In this document: positions 45,984 through 54,902 of the stretch, one piece after another
Numbering within the stretch: the first letter of the stretch is position 1
Layout of the letters: every line of letters begins with the position of its first letter
Source of the DNA: Devosia marina
Lineage (GTDB): Bacteria; Pseudomonadota; Alphaproteobacteria; Rhizobiales; Devosiaceae
DNA: 64,000 nt
Assembly (NCBI RefSeq): GCF_009758415.1
Contig: NZ_WQRF01000001.1
Coordinates: 868,001 to 932,000 of the forward strand
Direction of reading: 5' to 3'
Notes under the pieces: generated by a model
What the model was told of the DNA's origin: nothing
Databases searched by the model: none
Seen by the model: only the letters and a program-made list of their open reading frames with translations
Made by a program: the position numbers and the translations under genes

Positions 45984-46517
45984 CTAGAAATCGCCGCCAA
46001 TATCGAACCCGCCCCAGTCGTCTCCGCCGTCAAAACCCTCATCAGCCGGCGGTTCTTCAGATGCTGCCGGGGCCTCCGCAGCCTGGGCTGGGTCGCTGAA
46101 CATGCCGGCAATTGCCGACCCCAGGAGCACGCCACCGGTCACGCCCAGCGCAGTCTGCGCGGCACCGGCCAGAAATCCACCTGAGGCAGGCCGGTCCCAA
46201 GGCCCTCTTTGCCGCTGCGCAGGTGCTGACGGCGGCCGTCGCTCTTCTGTGTCATCACCAAAAATGCCGCCAAGGAACCCTGACCGACCGCGTTTGATGT
46301 CGGCCTCCAGCGATTCGATCTGAGCCTGCTGGTCACGCAGGGCCGCTTCCTGCACGATTATGGTCTGTGCCATGTAATAGGCCGCCGCCGGATGCTCGGA
46401 CAAGCGTTGAGAGATCAGGGCTTCGGCATCTCGATCACGCGGTCCGCTATTGCGCTCCACCCGGCGCAGGCGCTCAAACAAATCCTCAATGGCGTGTTGG
46501 TCTTCGTCTCGCAGCAT
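45984..46517 (-). CDS. DUF2076 family protein
   Basis: 177-aa protein of unknown function. The N-terminal MLRDEDQHAIEDLFERLR, the central AAAYYMAQTIIVQEAALRDQQAQIESLE helix, and the Gly-rich GGFLAGAAQTALGVTGGVLLGSAI segment match DUF2076, often described as periplasmic ligand-binding-associated. The tail is acidic (EEPPADEGFDGGDDWGGFD). No signal peptide is visible. It is a single gene converging with the hydrolase. Confidence 0.9.
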   Translation of the reverse strand: MLRDEDQHAIEDLFERLRRVERNSGPRDRDAEALISQRLSEHPAAAYYMAQTIIVQEAALRDQQAQIESLEADIKRGRSGFLGGIFGDDTEERRPPSAPAQRQRGPWDRPASGGFLAGAAQTALGVTGGVLLGSAIAGMFSDPAQAAEAPAASEEPPADEGFDGGDDWGGFDIGGDF

Positions 46518-46574
46518 GGCGCTCTCCCATCGTCTCGGTCTCAGACATGGGAAGCCTGCCTCATCCCCGCAAGG

Positions 46575-46847
46575 TCACTGCCGGGTTTGGCGCAGCACAT
46601 AGCCGATCACCACGGCCATTGCGTCATAAAGTTCAATCGGAATGCTTTCGTCCAGTTCCACACCGCTCAGCGCCTCGGCAAGAACAGGGTTGGCCTCGAT
46701 GACCACCCCGTTCTCTTGCGCCAACGCGATGATTTTTTCGGCCACCAGCCCGCGCCCCTTTGCGACGACGCGCGGCGCCTCGGATGCGCCTTCCTCATAA
46801 TGCAACGCCACGGCAAGCGAGCGGTCTTTGGGTTCATCTGCGCTCAT
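46575..46847 (-). CDS. FlhB C-terminal-like export-switch protein (FlhX type)
   Basis: 90-aa stand-alone copy of the cytosolic domain of FlhB/YscU. It has AVALHYEEG, PRVVAKGRGLVAEKIIALAQENGV and ANPVLAEALSGVELDESIP, followed by LYDAMAVVIGYV, in the order seen in FlhB_CC. The autocleavage NPTH motif and all transmembrane helices are absent; the protein begins just after where NPTH would be. In other bacteria such FlhX proteins can replace the FlhB C-domain in flagellar export. The start overlaps the FliK-like gene end by 4 bases, so the two are coupled. No other flagellar genes are in the window. Confidence 0.9.
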   Translation of the reverse strand: MSADEPKDRSLAVALHYEEGASEAPRVVAKGRGLVAEKIIALAQENGVVIEANPVLAEALSGVELDESIPIELYDAMAVVIGYVLRQTRQ

Positions 46848-48835
46848 CGTGTGGCATCCAGATGCTGTCCGGATGCAGAAGGCGCAGGCTTTGTCGGCGG
46901 TGGCGGCGCACCCGTCCGGATCACCACGGCACGCAGTTTCAACCCGAGCGCGGCCAGGTCCGACTTTAGAGCTTCGACATCCGTCGACAACGCAGCACTC
47001 GTTTCGGGCCGCTCGGCCCAAAGCAGCACGCCCGCACTTCCGGCCCGCAGTGAAATCTGTGCGCCGATTTCACCAGCGCCTGAAAGGTTGATGGCGAACC
47101 GAATTTGCCAACCGCGATCCTCGGGCCGCTCATCCTCGCCTTCGGGGTCCTTGTGTATCTGCATCTGCAGCAAATGCTGCTGGCCCGCCACCACCACGGG
47201 AAGGTCGAGGCTCCATTGTGCGTCCTGCCGCGCTGCGCTCTGCTCGGGCAAGGAGGCGCTCTGGTGCAGCCGCACCCGCGACAGCGCCGCTTCCGTCCGC
47301 TCCAGCAGCATCCTCCCTGCTTCCAGCATGTCATCGGGGATCGCCGGCGTGCCGCCGTCTGCTGACCTGGCGCGCGGCAGCAGACCGCGCAACGGCGGCG
47401 CCACAGCCGCGACCTGAGTCACCGGCGCCTGCTGCCCCAACCATGCGCCCAGGCTCTGCCGCAAACCCAACAAGGCCGACTTGGCGTCGCCCGCCGCCTG
47501 GGCTCCCTGCCCTGACGCCAGCAAGGCCTCCTGAAATATTCCGGACTTTAGAACGGCAGTCTTGAGAGCGGCTCCGCTGACTTGCGGGCCATCCAGCGGA
47601 ACCCGCGCGGCCAACACCTGCTGCGCAGCCTTGGCGACCGGCTCGGGCAGTGCAAACTTGCCGATTGCAGCGCTGAGCACCGTCGTCAGCCCGACCACGC
47701 TATCCTGTCGCGGCAGCGCCTGCTGCACCATCTGCGCCAGAGCGGCCTGCGGATTTGGCGGTACCGGGGATTGCGGCTGCACCGGCACAGGCCGCACCTG
47801 GTTCGCCTGAGCGGCAGGCACACCGGCCAAATTGGGCGGCGGCGCATGCTGCCCCACAATGCTCGATGAAACCGCCTGCCCCACAGGCGGCAAACCCGTG
47901 CTCGCGGATCCTGCCACGCCCACCACCGGCCGCGGCGGTGCGCTCACAGGCGCGGCCACCGCATAGGGAATCTCAGCGCGCGGCGCATGCGACGCCCCGG
48001 GTGCCAACGGCGCTGCCGGTGGCACTGTAGAAGGTGTTGCAAGGCCCGCCGCTGTCATTGTGGCGGGTGGCGTAGCTGCAGGTTGTCCGGACACGCGAAC
48101 GCCAGCGGCTGCCGCCTCTTGCCCAACATTGCCCGTTGCTGGAGACGTTGAATTGGCAGTCACTACCTGCGTTGCCGATCCATTTGCGGCACCCACCGGC
48201 ACGGAGCTTGATGCCACGGTCACAGTCTGCGGCGATGCGGTTGCGCCCAGCGGCGGGGCAACCGTTGGGGCTGGCGCAGATGCCGCATTGACGACCGCTG
48301 GCGTCACGGGCGCACTGGTGGCGGGACTGGTTTGCGGAATTGCACCTGCCCCATAGGGCGCCAGCGGCGCCATGGCAGGCGGGAAAGCCTGTGTCGGCGC
48401 CGGCGCGGCCTGCGTGCTCCCGCTGTGCCCTGCCGCTGGCACCGTCCCGGGCAGGGAAGGTCTCGTCGCTGGAGCCAGATCGATCTGCCCCCCAGACAGT
48501 GCAATTGCAGAGAGCTGAACTTGTGTAGCTGGCGCATTCTGGGCTGCACCGGATATCGACACCGCGCCGCCAGGCGGTGGCCGCACGCCTTCAAGGGTCA
48601 GCTGCAGATGCCCTTCGGTCTGCTGCACCGCAAGTGTCAGCGTTGCACCCACCGGCTGACTTTGCGGTAGGTTGAGGGTCAAGACCTGTCGTCCGATCTG
48701 CACCTGTGTCGCGCCATTACCGGCCTGTGACAGCACACGGGCTTCCACGGTTTGGCCCGCCGCCTGGGCCAGGGCGCGCAGACCGGCACCGGCCATGGCC
48801 AGCGAGATCGGCGGAAGCTGGGTCGATATGCTCAT
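46844..48835 (-). CDS. FliK-like flagellar hook-length control domain protein
   Basis: About 663 aa. An N-terminal domain (about 1-100, LAMAGAGLRALAQAAGQTVEARV and TLTLAVQQTEGHLQLTLEG) precedes a very long Ala/Pro/Val/Thr-rich low-complexity region (about 110-380). The C-terminal half contains the FliK C-terminal-like domain (about 545-640, with GRGWQIRFAINLSGAGEIGAQISL-type strands). Such a ruler-plus-FliK_C layout fits a hook- or needle-length protein, but it is outside a flagellar cluster. It is translationally coupled to the FlhB-like gene. The ATG at 48835 is preferred over a GTG at 48856. Role is inferred from domain and pairing. Confidence 0.83.
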   Translation of the reverse strand: MSISTQLPPISLAMAGAGLRALAQAAGQTVEARVLSQAGNGATQVQIGRQVLTLNLPQSQPVGATLTLAVQQTEGHLQLTLEGVRPPPGGAVSISGAAQNAPATQVQLSAIALSGGQIDLAPATRPSLPGTVPAAGHSGSTQAAPAPTQAFPPAMAPLAPYGAGAIPQTSPATSAPVTPAVVNAASAPAPTVAPPLGATASPQTVTVASSSVPVGAANGSATQVVTANSTSPATGNVGQEAAAAGVRVSGQPAATPPATMTAAGLATPSTVPPAAPLAPGASHAPRAEIPYAVAAPVSAPPRPVVGVAGSASTGLPPVGQAVSSSIVGQHAPPPNLAGVPAAQANQVRPVPVQPQSPVPPNPQAALAQMVQQALPRQDSVVGLTTVLSAAIGKFALPEPVAKAAQQVLAARVPLDGPQVSGAALKTAVLKSGIFQEALLASGQGAQAAGDAKSALLGLRQSLGAWLGQQAPVTQVAAVAPPLRGLLPRARSADGGTPAIPDDMLEAGRMLLERTEAALSRVRLHQSASLPEQSAARQDAQWSLDLPVVVAGQQHLLQMQIHKDPEGEDERPEDRGWQIRFAINLSGAGEIGAQISLRAGSAGVLLWAERPETSAALSTDVEALKSDLAALGLKLRAVVIRTGAPPPPTKPAPSASGQHLDATR

Positions 48836-48929
48836 CGGCCGGGCGACTCCGGCCACGTCATGTGGCTGCTCAGAGTTTAGCGCATTGCGCGTTCAGCGCC
48901 AGCCATCGACACTTGGCTTGGTGATCAAC

Positions 48930-49673
48930 CTATTGCGGCCGGATATCTGTATAGTCTTTGGTCATGGGCTTGCCCTTGAATGTCACCCAGAAAAAATTCA
49001 GCGTATAGGTGCCCGCTGTGCGGAACACGCCTTCTTTTTCCAGCCGCCTGCCCGAGGTTTTCATCTTGAGCGCGTAGGTCCATTTGACCCCGCCGACTTT
49101 GGACAGACGGACCGCAACATCAGTATCCTCGCCAAAGAATTCGATACTGCGATCATAGCCGCCAACAGCGGCCCAGGCCGCGCGCTTGAACACGAAATTA
49201 CCGCCCTGCACAACCGATCCAACCCGCAGAATGAAGCGGTTGAGAATGTAGATCAGATAGGTCAGGCCATAGAACAGGCTGATCAGGACGCGATTGTGCA
49301 TGGCCATGTCATAATAGACATAGGGGCCGGAAAGGCAGACAAGCTTGCTGTCGTCGCCGAATTCGCGCAGCACGACATCGAGCCACCCTTCGGGCACAAT
49401 TGTGTCGCTATCGATATTGGCCACCAGCTCATAGCCTTCGCTCGCCGCAAAGCCGGCATCGCGCGCATTCACCAGGCCCTTCTTGGGTTCATCGACGACC
49501 CGCACGCCTGAAAAGCTGCGCGCGATTTCCCCAGTCCGGTCGGTCGAGGCATTATTCACGACGATCACGTCGGCATCTGCGCCGGAGCGCTTGATTTCCG
49601 CCAGCACCGATTCAAGGCATTTGCCGATCAGCGCTTCTTCATTATAGGCGGGAATGACGAAGGCCAGCTTCAT
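48930..49673 (-). CDS. glycosyltransferase family 2
   Basis: 247-aa GT-A fold enzyme, opening LAFVIPAYNEEALIGKCLESVL. The metal-binding DxD is in VANIDSDTIVP, the acceptor region includes GGNFVFKRAAWAAVGGYDRSIEFFGEDTDVAVRL, where the Glu-Asp pair fits the catalytic site. It would transfer a sugar from a nucleotide donor to a lipid or glycan; donor and acceptor are unknown. The ATG at 49673 has AAAGGGGAT upstream. A possible hydrophobic patch (about 130-150) could touch the membrane. It is a single gene, divergent from the FecR-domain gene. Confidence 0.92.
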   Translation of the reverse strand: MKLAFVIPAYNEEALIGKCLESVLAEIKRSGADADVIVVNNASTDRTGEIARSFSGVRVVDEPKKGLVNARDAGFAASEGYELVANIDSDTIVPEGWLDVVLREFGDDSKLVCLSGPYVYYDMAMHNRVLISLFYGLTYLIYILNRFILRVGSVVQGGNFVFKRAAWAAVGGYDRSIEFFGEDTDVAVRLSKVGGVKWTYALKMKTSGRRLEKEGVFRTAGTYTLNFFWVTFKGKPMTKDYTDIRPQ

Positions 49674-49869
49674 GGGGATCCCCTTTGCCCGGCCTGGTGC
49701 CGGTTCTTGTTTGTGCTGCACATAGCGCGCTGCGCCGCTTGCGGCAACCAATCGCGCAAATCGCGCATCAATCAGCCGGTTGTGGCCCCGCCCGTTCCGC
49801 CAGTACCTCTAATCTGCTAAGATGTTCTCAGGTCTGAGCGGTTCATGTCCCGTTCAGCGGCAAAGTTGA

Positions 49870-50634
49870 ATGGATACCGCCATGAACAGATTTGCTGCAT
49901 ATTTCGCCGTCTCTTCACTTTGCCTGACCGGCACGGCACTTGCTGCCGCAGAGGGCACCGCCGTTGGCGTTAGGCCAGATGCCCTGGCCCGCGCTGCTTC
50001 GGACGAGCGCGTCCTTTTTGTCGGTTCAGATGTATCGGTGGGCGAGACCATCGTCACCGGCCCCAGGGGCAATGTCCAGCTTTTGTTCGATGACCAGACA
50101 AGGCTGGTCGTCGGACCCGGCAGTACACTGGAGATAGAAACCTATCTGCTGGCCGGATCGGGCGTCGACACATTCGCCGTCAACGCCCTGGCCGGCACCT
50201 TCCGATTCATTTCGGGAAGTAGTCCAAAATCGGCCTATTCCATCAACACCCCCACGGCTTCCATCGCGGTAAGAGGCACCGAGTTCGATTTGACCGTTGG
50301 TGGTGGCCGGAGCTTCGTCCTGCTCTATGAGGGCGCTTTGACCATTTGCCGGAGCTCCAATTGTGTCAACCTCACCAACCGGTGTGACATTGGCACCGTA
50401 GCCGGTAGCAGCGCCAACCTTTTCTCCTGGCGAGATGACGAGCGCAATCGCGTGGTGCCTAATTTCCCTCTTTCCAATATCCAATCGAGCTTCCTGCCCC
50501 CCTTTCGGGTTTCCGGCGGCCAGGCATGTCTGGTTCCACCGCCGCAACCCGCCTCTGGCTCGCTGGTGGACCGATCAACCGGCCGCCCTGCACCGGCGCA
50601 AAACCAGCCATGCACAGATCCGCAGAACTGCTGA
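49870..50634 (+). CDS. FecR-domain exported protein
   Basis: 254-aa protein with a signal peptide (about 1-28, cleavage near LAAAEG). The FecR domain (about 50-140) has DVSVGETIVTGPRGNVQLLFDD and the later PTASIAVRGTEFDLTVG, typical of the family. The C-terminal 80 residues have cysteine pairs and a Pro-rich tail ending QPCTDPQNC. There is no FecI sigma factor or TonB receptor nearby, so a classical iron-regulation role is unlikely; secreted FecR proteins often bind cell-surface polymers. The start could also be the ATG at 49882. Confidence 0.88.
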   Translation: MDTAMNRFAAYFAVSSLCLTGTALAAAEGTAVGVRPDALARAASDERVLFVGSDVSVGETIVTGPRGNVQLLFDDQTRLVVGPGSTLEIETYLLAGSGVDTFAVNALAGTFRFISGSSPKSAYSINTPTASIAVRGTEFDLTVGGGRSFVLLYEGALTICRSSNCVNLTNRCDIGTVAGSSANLFSWRDDERNRVVPNFPLSNIQSSFLPPFRVSGGQACLVPPPQPASGSLVDRSTGRPAPAQNQPCTDPQNC

Positions 50635-50728
50635 CGCCCAACCTGCACAGGCAGAACGCAGCCACTTGAACTGTCGGGCAAAACATCCTTTGGTGTCCAC
50701 CCGACCGGCCGTCAAGAAGTGAGCCAAA

Positions 50729-51541
50729 GTGGCCTCCTCCGAAAGATCCCCTGCAGAAGAAGCCGAAGCATCTCGCTTTGATCGGCTCCGCTCCAAATTG
50801 CGGCTGCTCTATCATGGCCAGTCGCCCAAAGCATTGCGCTTTCAGAGCATCATCCTGCTCGTCGACCTGGCCATTATTGCCTTCTTCATCGCCACGCCGC
50901 TGCTTCGGGAAAGCGAAACTTTCCTCTGGATCGATTATTCGATCGCCGCGATCCTCGCTATCGATCTGATCGCGCGGGGCCTCGCCGCGACCCATCCCAT
51001 GCGCTGGCTGCGCCAGTTGCCGGTGATCATTGACATTTTCATCCTGATCACCCTGCTCGCACCCACCTGGCTGTTCAATCTGGGCTTCCTGCGCATCCTG
51101 CGACTCTGGACCTTGTCGCGCTCCAGCATGGTCTGGCGGCCGCTCGAAAAACGCGGCCTGGGCGAATATCGCGACACCATGCAGGCAGTAATCAACCTGC
51201 TGGTCTTCATCTTCGTGGTCACTGGCTTTGTCTATACCGCCTTTGCACGACGCGATTCCGGCATTGCCGGCTATGTCGATGCGCTCTATTTCACTGTCAC
51301 CACCATGACCACCACCGGCTTTGGCGACATTGTCCTGCCTGGCACCTTCGGAAAGCTGGTCTCGGTTGTCGTCATGATCGTCGGCATTTCGTTGTTTGTT
51401 CGACTTGCCCAGCTCATCTTCCGCCCCGCCAAGGTGAACTTCCCTTGTCCTCAATGCGGCTTAAATCGCCACGAACCAGATGCCGTTCACTGCAAGGCCT
51501 GCGGCCACCTGCTCAACATTCCGGACGAAGGCCAGGGTTGA
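50729..51541 (+). CDS. potassium channel with C-terminal zinc ribbon
   Basis: 270-aa voltage-gated-type ion channel. It has about six hydrophobic segments, an S4-like Arg-rich helix (LRILRLWTLSRSSMVWRPLEK), and the pore helix plus selectivity filter TMTTTGFGD. The filter is TGFGD, a known variant of TVGYGD. After S6 a zinc ribbon follows with two Cys pairs (CPQC and CKAC), at about residues 240-260. It starts at a GTG with no clear strong ribosome site. It converges with the SLC5-kinase gene. Confidence 0.9.
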   Translation: MASSERSPAEEAEASRFDRLRSKLRLLYHGQSPKALRFQSIILLVDLAIIAFFIATPLLRESETFLWIDYSIAAILAIDLIARGLAATHPMRWLRQLPVIIDIFILITLLAPTWLFNLGFLRILRLWTLSRSSMVWRPLEKRGLGEYRDTMQAVINLLVFIFVVTGFVYTAFARRDSGIAGYVDALYFTVTTMTTTGFGDIVLPGTFGKLVSVVVMIVGISLFVRLAQLIFRPAKVNFPCPQCGLNRHEPDAVHCKACGHLLNIPDEGQG

Positions 51542-51547
51542 CCGCCG

Positions 51548-54250
51548 CTACTTGATAACCGGCAGCCGCACCCGGAAACACGCCCCAGGCAAGGGTCCGG
51601 GCACCAGTTCCAGCGTCCCGTTCATCCGGGCCACAATCTGTCGGCTGATGGCCAGGCCAAGGCCGGCACCACCTTGATCTCCGCCGCCCTCAACTCCACG
51701 CCAGAATTTCTCGAAAATGTGCTTTCTATCAGTCTTGGAAATCCCCGGGCCATTATCGGCCACCTCGACCACGAACTGACCCGCCCGCACAGCCGAACTC
51801 ACGCGGACGATGGGATGGTCGGCATCATTGTATTTTACTGCATTGGAAATCAGGTTGATGAACACCTGACAGAGCCGGTCGCTGTCCCCATCGACCATGG
51901 TCGTATGCGCCCGTTCGCCAAACTCCACCCGCATACCCCTCTGCCGCAGCAACGCGTCGCAAACCGCGACGGCACGATCCAGAGCCTCTTCCGCATCCAC
52001 AGGCGCATTCTGCCAGCTACGCTCCCCCCGCTCGAGCGCACTGAGGTCCAGTATTTCGTCGAGAAGCCTGGTCAGGCGCAGGCTCTCATTGTGGATCGTG
52101 GAGATGAACCTTTGGCGCTGCCCGTCATTGAGCTCCCCCGGCTCCATCAGGATTTCGGAGAACGAACGGATCGAGGTCATCGGCGTGCGCACTTCGTGGC
52201 TCACCTGGCTAAGAAATTCGTCCTTCTGGCTGTCCAGCTCCCGCAATTGCGCATTGGCGTCTTCAAGCTTGCGTGCCGTGACCCGCAATTCCGCCGAGGT
52301 CCTTTCCAACTCCTGAGAGTACTCAATCACCTGCTGGGTTTCATCGGCCATCTGCATCATCTCTTCGAGCGACACATCGCCTCCAGCTACCACTTTTGCC
52401 AGCATCACATGCGCCGAGGCCGAACCAATGGATCCGGCCAACTCGCGCTCCAGCCGGGAGATGAACTCGGGTGTGGGCTCCAGCATCGCAGGTTCGACAC
52501 CCCGCTCCTGCGCTGCTGTTTCGAACAGTGTCGCCGCCCGCTTTTCACCTAGCACCCGCTCGGCCACGAAATAGAGGTCATTCGCCGTCGCCGATCCGGG
52601 CATGAACCCGCGATGGGCAAAGGGGCGGCGGCGGAAAACATCGACGAAGGCCGCCGCCTGGATCCGCTCGAGCGCGGACTGATTTGATACAAGCGAGCCG
52701 ACGACCAGAAATACGCTATTGAGCAACAGGCTCCAGAACACCGAATGCACCAGAGGGTCGAGATCATTGAGACCGAACAGATTTTGCGGCCTCAGGAAGC
52801 CAATACCCCATGGACCGCTTTCCATCACGTCGGAAACCCAGGGCAGAACAGTCTCGAAGCTGGGCAGGAACATGGTCCACGCCCAGATGACAAAACCCAC
52901 AAATATGCCGCTCGCCGCCCCGCGCTGCGCCGCTTCGCGCCAGTAGAGGCCCGCCAGGATGGCCGGCAGGAACTGCGCAACACCTGCAAAGGAAATGAGC
53001 CCAATCGGCGCCAAGGCATCGTCGCCGGTCAGCGAGAAATAGAGAAAGCCCAGGGTCAGGATCACCCCGATCGACACCCGGCGGCTCAGCAGCAGCAGGC
53101 GGCGCACGCCCTGTCCGTCGCCCTGCCCGACATTGGACGAGCGCAGGATGATCGGCATGATGATGTGGTTTGACACCATGATCGACAAGGCGATCGAGGC
53201 CACGATGATCATTGATGTAGCAGATGAGAAACCACCGATAAACGCTAGAAGAGCAATGCCAGATTGCCCCTCGGACAACGGCAGGGTCAGCACAAACATG
53301 TCCGGATTGGCCCCCTCCGGCATGACAGTCATGCCGTAAAGCGCAATGGGCAGCGTGAATACGCTCATCAGCAGCAGATAAGCGGGGAACGCCCAGCCTG
53401 CGACGCGGAGGTGATCCTCATTGGCGTTTTCGACCACGGTGATCTGGAACTGGCGCGGCAGGCAGATGATGGCGGCGGCCGACAGCACCGTCATTGCCAC
53501 CCAGCGCGGGCCGAAAGGATCGTCTTCATAGATGGCGATGCCTGCCGCCTCCGCGCCGCGATAGATCGACTCAAAGCCCCCACCCAGCCCGAAGGTGACG
53601 AAAACGCCGACAGCCAGGAGCGCCGCGAGTTTGACCACCGCCTCGAACGCAATGGCGGCAACCACGCCATGGTGCTGCTCCTTGGCATCGACATTGCGCG
53701 TGCCAAACAGAATGGTGAACAGCGCCATGCCCGCAGCGATACCGAACGCCAAGGCACCGTCGTCCACACCGACAAGACTGCCCCGTGCACCCTCGGCTGA
53801 TTCTGCCACCGCCTGGATAGAGGCCGTAATCGCCTTGAGCTGCAGCGCAATATAGGGGGTGATGCCAATCACGGCGATCAGTGTCACCAGCACGGCCAGC
53901 CGACTCGACTTGCCGTAACGTGACGACAAGAGGTCGGCGATGGAGGTGATGGCCTGCATTCGTCCGATCCGGACCAGCTTGCGCAATATGAACCACCAGC
54001 CGACAAAAACGATGGTGGGTCCAAGATAGATGGTCAGAAACTCGAGCCCGCCGCGCGCGGCATTGCCGACGGCGCCGTAAAAGGTCCAGCTCGTGCAATA
54101 CACCGAGATCGAGAGTGTGTAGACCGCAGGCGAGCGCAGGAACGACGACTTGTTGGCGCGCGTATGCCGGTCGCCAAAATAGGCCAGAATGAACAGCAGC
54201 CCCACATAGACGATAGCCGTAACAATGACGAAGTCGGCCGAAAGCATCAC
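51548..54250 (-). CDS. SLC5-type transporter-fused sensor histidine kinase
   Basis: 900-aa membrane protein. The N-terminal half (about 1-560) is a sodium/solute symporter-like domain of about 13 helices, opening ADFVIVTAIVYVGLLFILAYFGDRHT and including SVYCTSWTFYGAVGNAARGGLEFL. A linker leads to a DHp domain with phospho-acceptor His685 in SQVSHEVRTPMTSIRSFSEIL, then HATPase_c with NLISNAVKYND and GGAGLGLAIS. It resembles CbrA-type sensors that couple nutrient uptake or sensing to a response regulator. Its start overlaps the small membrane gene by 4 bases. The cognate regulator is probably the adjacent receiver protein. Confidence 0.94.
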   Translation of the reverse strand: MMLSADFVIVTAIVYVGLLFILAYFGDRHTRANKSSFLRSPAVYTLSISVYCTSWTFYGAVGNAARGGLEFLTIYLGPTIVFVGWWFILRKLVRIGRMQAITSIADLLSSRYGKSSRLAVLVTLIAVIGITPYIALQLKAITASIQAVAESAEGARGSLVGVDDGALAFGIAAGMALFTILFGTRNVDAKEQHHGVVAAIAFEAVVKLAALLAVGVFVTFGLGGGFESIYRGAEAAGIAIYEDDPFGPRWVAMTVLSAAAIICLPRQFQITVVENANEDHLRVAGWAFPAYLLLMSVFTLPIALYGMTVMPEGANPDMFVLTLPLSEGQSGIALLAFIGGFSSATSMIIVASIALSIMVSNHIIMPIILRSSNVGQGDGQGVRRLLLLSRRVSIGVILTLGFLYFSLTGDDALAPIGLISFAGVAQFLPAILAGLYWREAAQRGAASGIFVGFVIWAWTMFLPSFETVLPWVSDVMESGPWGIGFLRPQNLFGLNDLDPLVHSVFWSLLLNSVFLVVGSLVSNQSALERIQAAAFVDVFRRRPFAHRGFMPGSATANDLYFVAERVLGEKRAATLFETAAQERGVEPAMLEPTPEFISRLERELAGSIGSASAHVMLAKVVAGGDVSLEEMMQMADETQQVIEYSQELERTSAELRVTARKLEDANAQLRELDSQKDEFLSQVSHEVRTPMTSIRSFSEILMEPGELNDGQRQRFISTIHNESLRLTRLLDEILDLSALERGERSWQNAPVDAEEALDRAVAVCDALLRQRGMRVEFGERAHTTMVDGDSDRLCQVFINLISNAVKYNDADHPIVRVSSAVRAGQFVVEVADNGPGISKTDRKHIFEKFWRGVEGGGDQGGAGLGLAISRQIVARMNGTLELVPGPLPGACFRVRLPVIK

Positions 54251-54486
54251 TCGTCCCCTTCGTGGCTGTCCTCGTCAGAGGCATGGGGCAAATAATGCGT
54301 CAGAATGCCGGTACCGATGACCATCATCGCCCAGACGCCGAACAGATACACGACGATCTGTGGAATCCCAAAAAACAGGATTGGGTGATTGAAGATATAG
54401 ACCAGCGGCGGAATGATCAGTAGCGCACCGAACACCGCAAAGACGAAAACACCGCTCTCCAGCTTACGCCGCGCGGTCATTATCAC
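54247..54486 (-). CDS. small membrane protein (sensor partner)
   Basis: 79-aa protein with two hydrophobic helices (ESGVFVFAVFGALLIIPPLVYIF and GIPQIVVYLFGVWAMMVIGTGI) and an acidic tail (SDEDSHEGDE). Small two-helix proteins often precede SLC5-type permeases or kinases (as YjcH does for ActP), and I read it as a similar partner. It overlaps the kinase start by 4 bases and lies inside the end of the response-regulator gene by 23 bases, so all three are translated together. Confidence 0.85.
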   Translation of the reverse strand: MIMTARRKLESGVFVFAVFGALLIIPPLVYIFNHPILFFGIPQIVVYLFGVWAMMVIGTGILTHYLPHASDEDSHEGDE

Positions 54487-54862
54487 CCAGCAATTGGCGC
54501 ACTGCTCCCACTACTTCAGCGTTGGAATAGGGCTTGGTCACAAACCCATCAGCTCCCAATTCCTCTGCGATGCGCCGGTCTTGTTGTTGCCCTTTGGCAG
54601 TCAGGATCAAGACCGGCAGGACCCTGGTCGGCTCTTCGGAGCGCAATTGTTTGAGCACGTCGAAGCCGCTGCGCTTGGGCAGCATGACATCGAGTACCAG
54701 GATGCGCGGCAACTCGCGGCGCACACGCTCAAGCACGGCCTCGCCATCGGTGACCGATTCCACGCTCCACCCTGCTCGGCGCAGAATGAAGTCGAGCGAT
54801 TCCAGAATGCTAGGCTCATCTTCGGCGATCAAAATATCGAAAGCCAACGTTCCCCCCATCAT
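54464..54862 (-). CDS. single-domain response regulator
   Basis: 132-aa CheY-like receiver with the acidic pair in ILIAEDEPS, phospho-acceptor Asp58 in ILVLDVMLPKRSG, the switch Thr in VLILTAKGQ and Lys in GFVTKPYS. There is no output domain. It is the first gene of a three-gene unit with the small membrane protein and the SLC5 kinase, and should be its partner. The ATG at 54862 has GGAGGGGAG upstream; the upstream frame is not credible. Confidence 0.93.
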   Translation of the reverse strand: MMGGTLAFDILIAEDEPSILESLDFILRRAGWSVESVTDGEAVLERVRRELPRILVLDVMLPKRSGFDVLKQLRSEEPTRVLPVLILTAKGQQQDRRIAEELGADGFVTKPYSNAEVVGAVRQLLGDNDRAA

Positions 54863-54902
54863 TCGCGGTCTCCCCTCCGCGAATGGCGCTACTAAATCGC
54901 AA

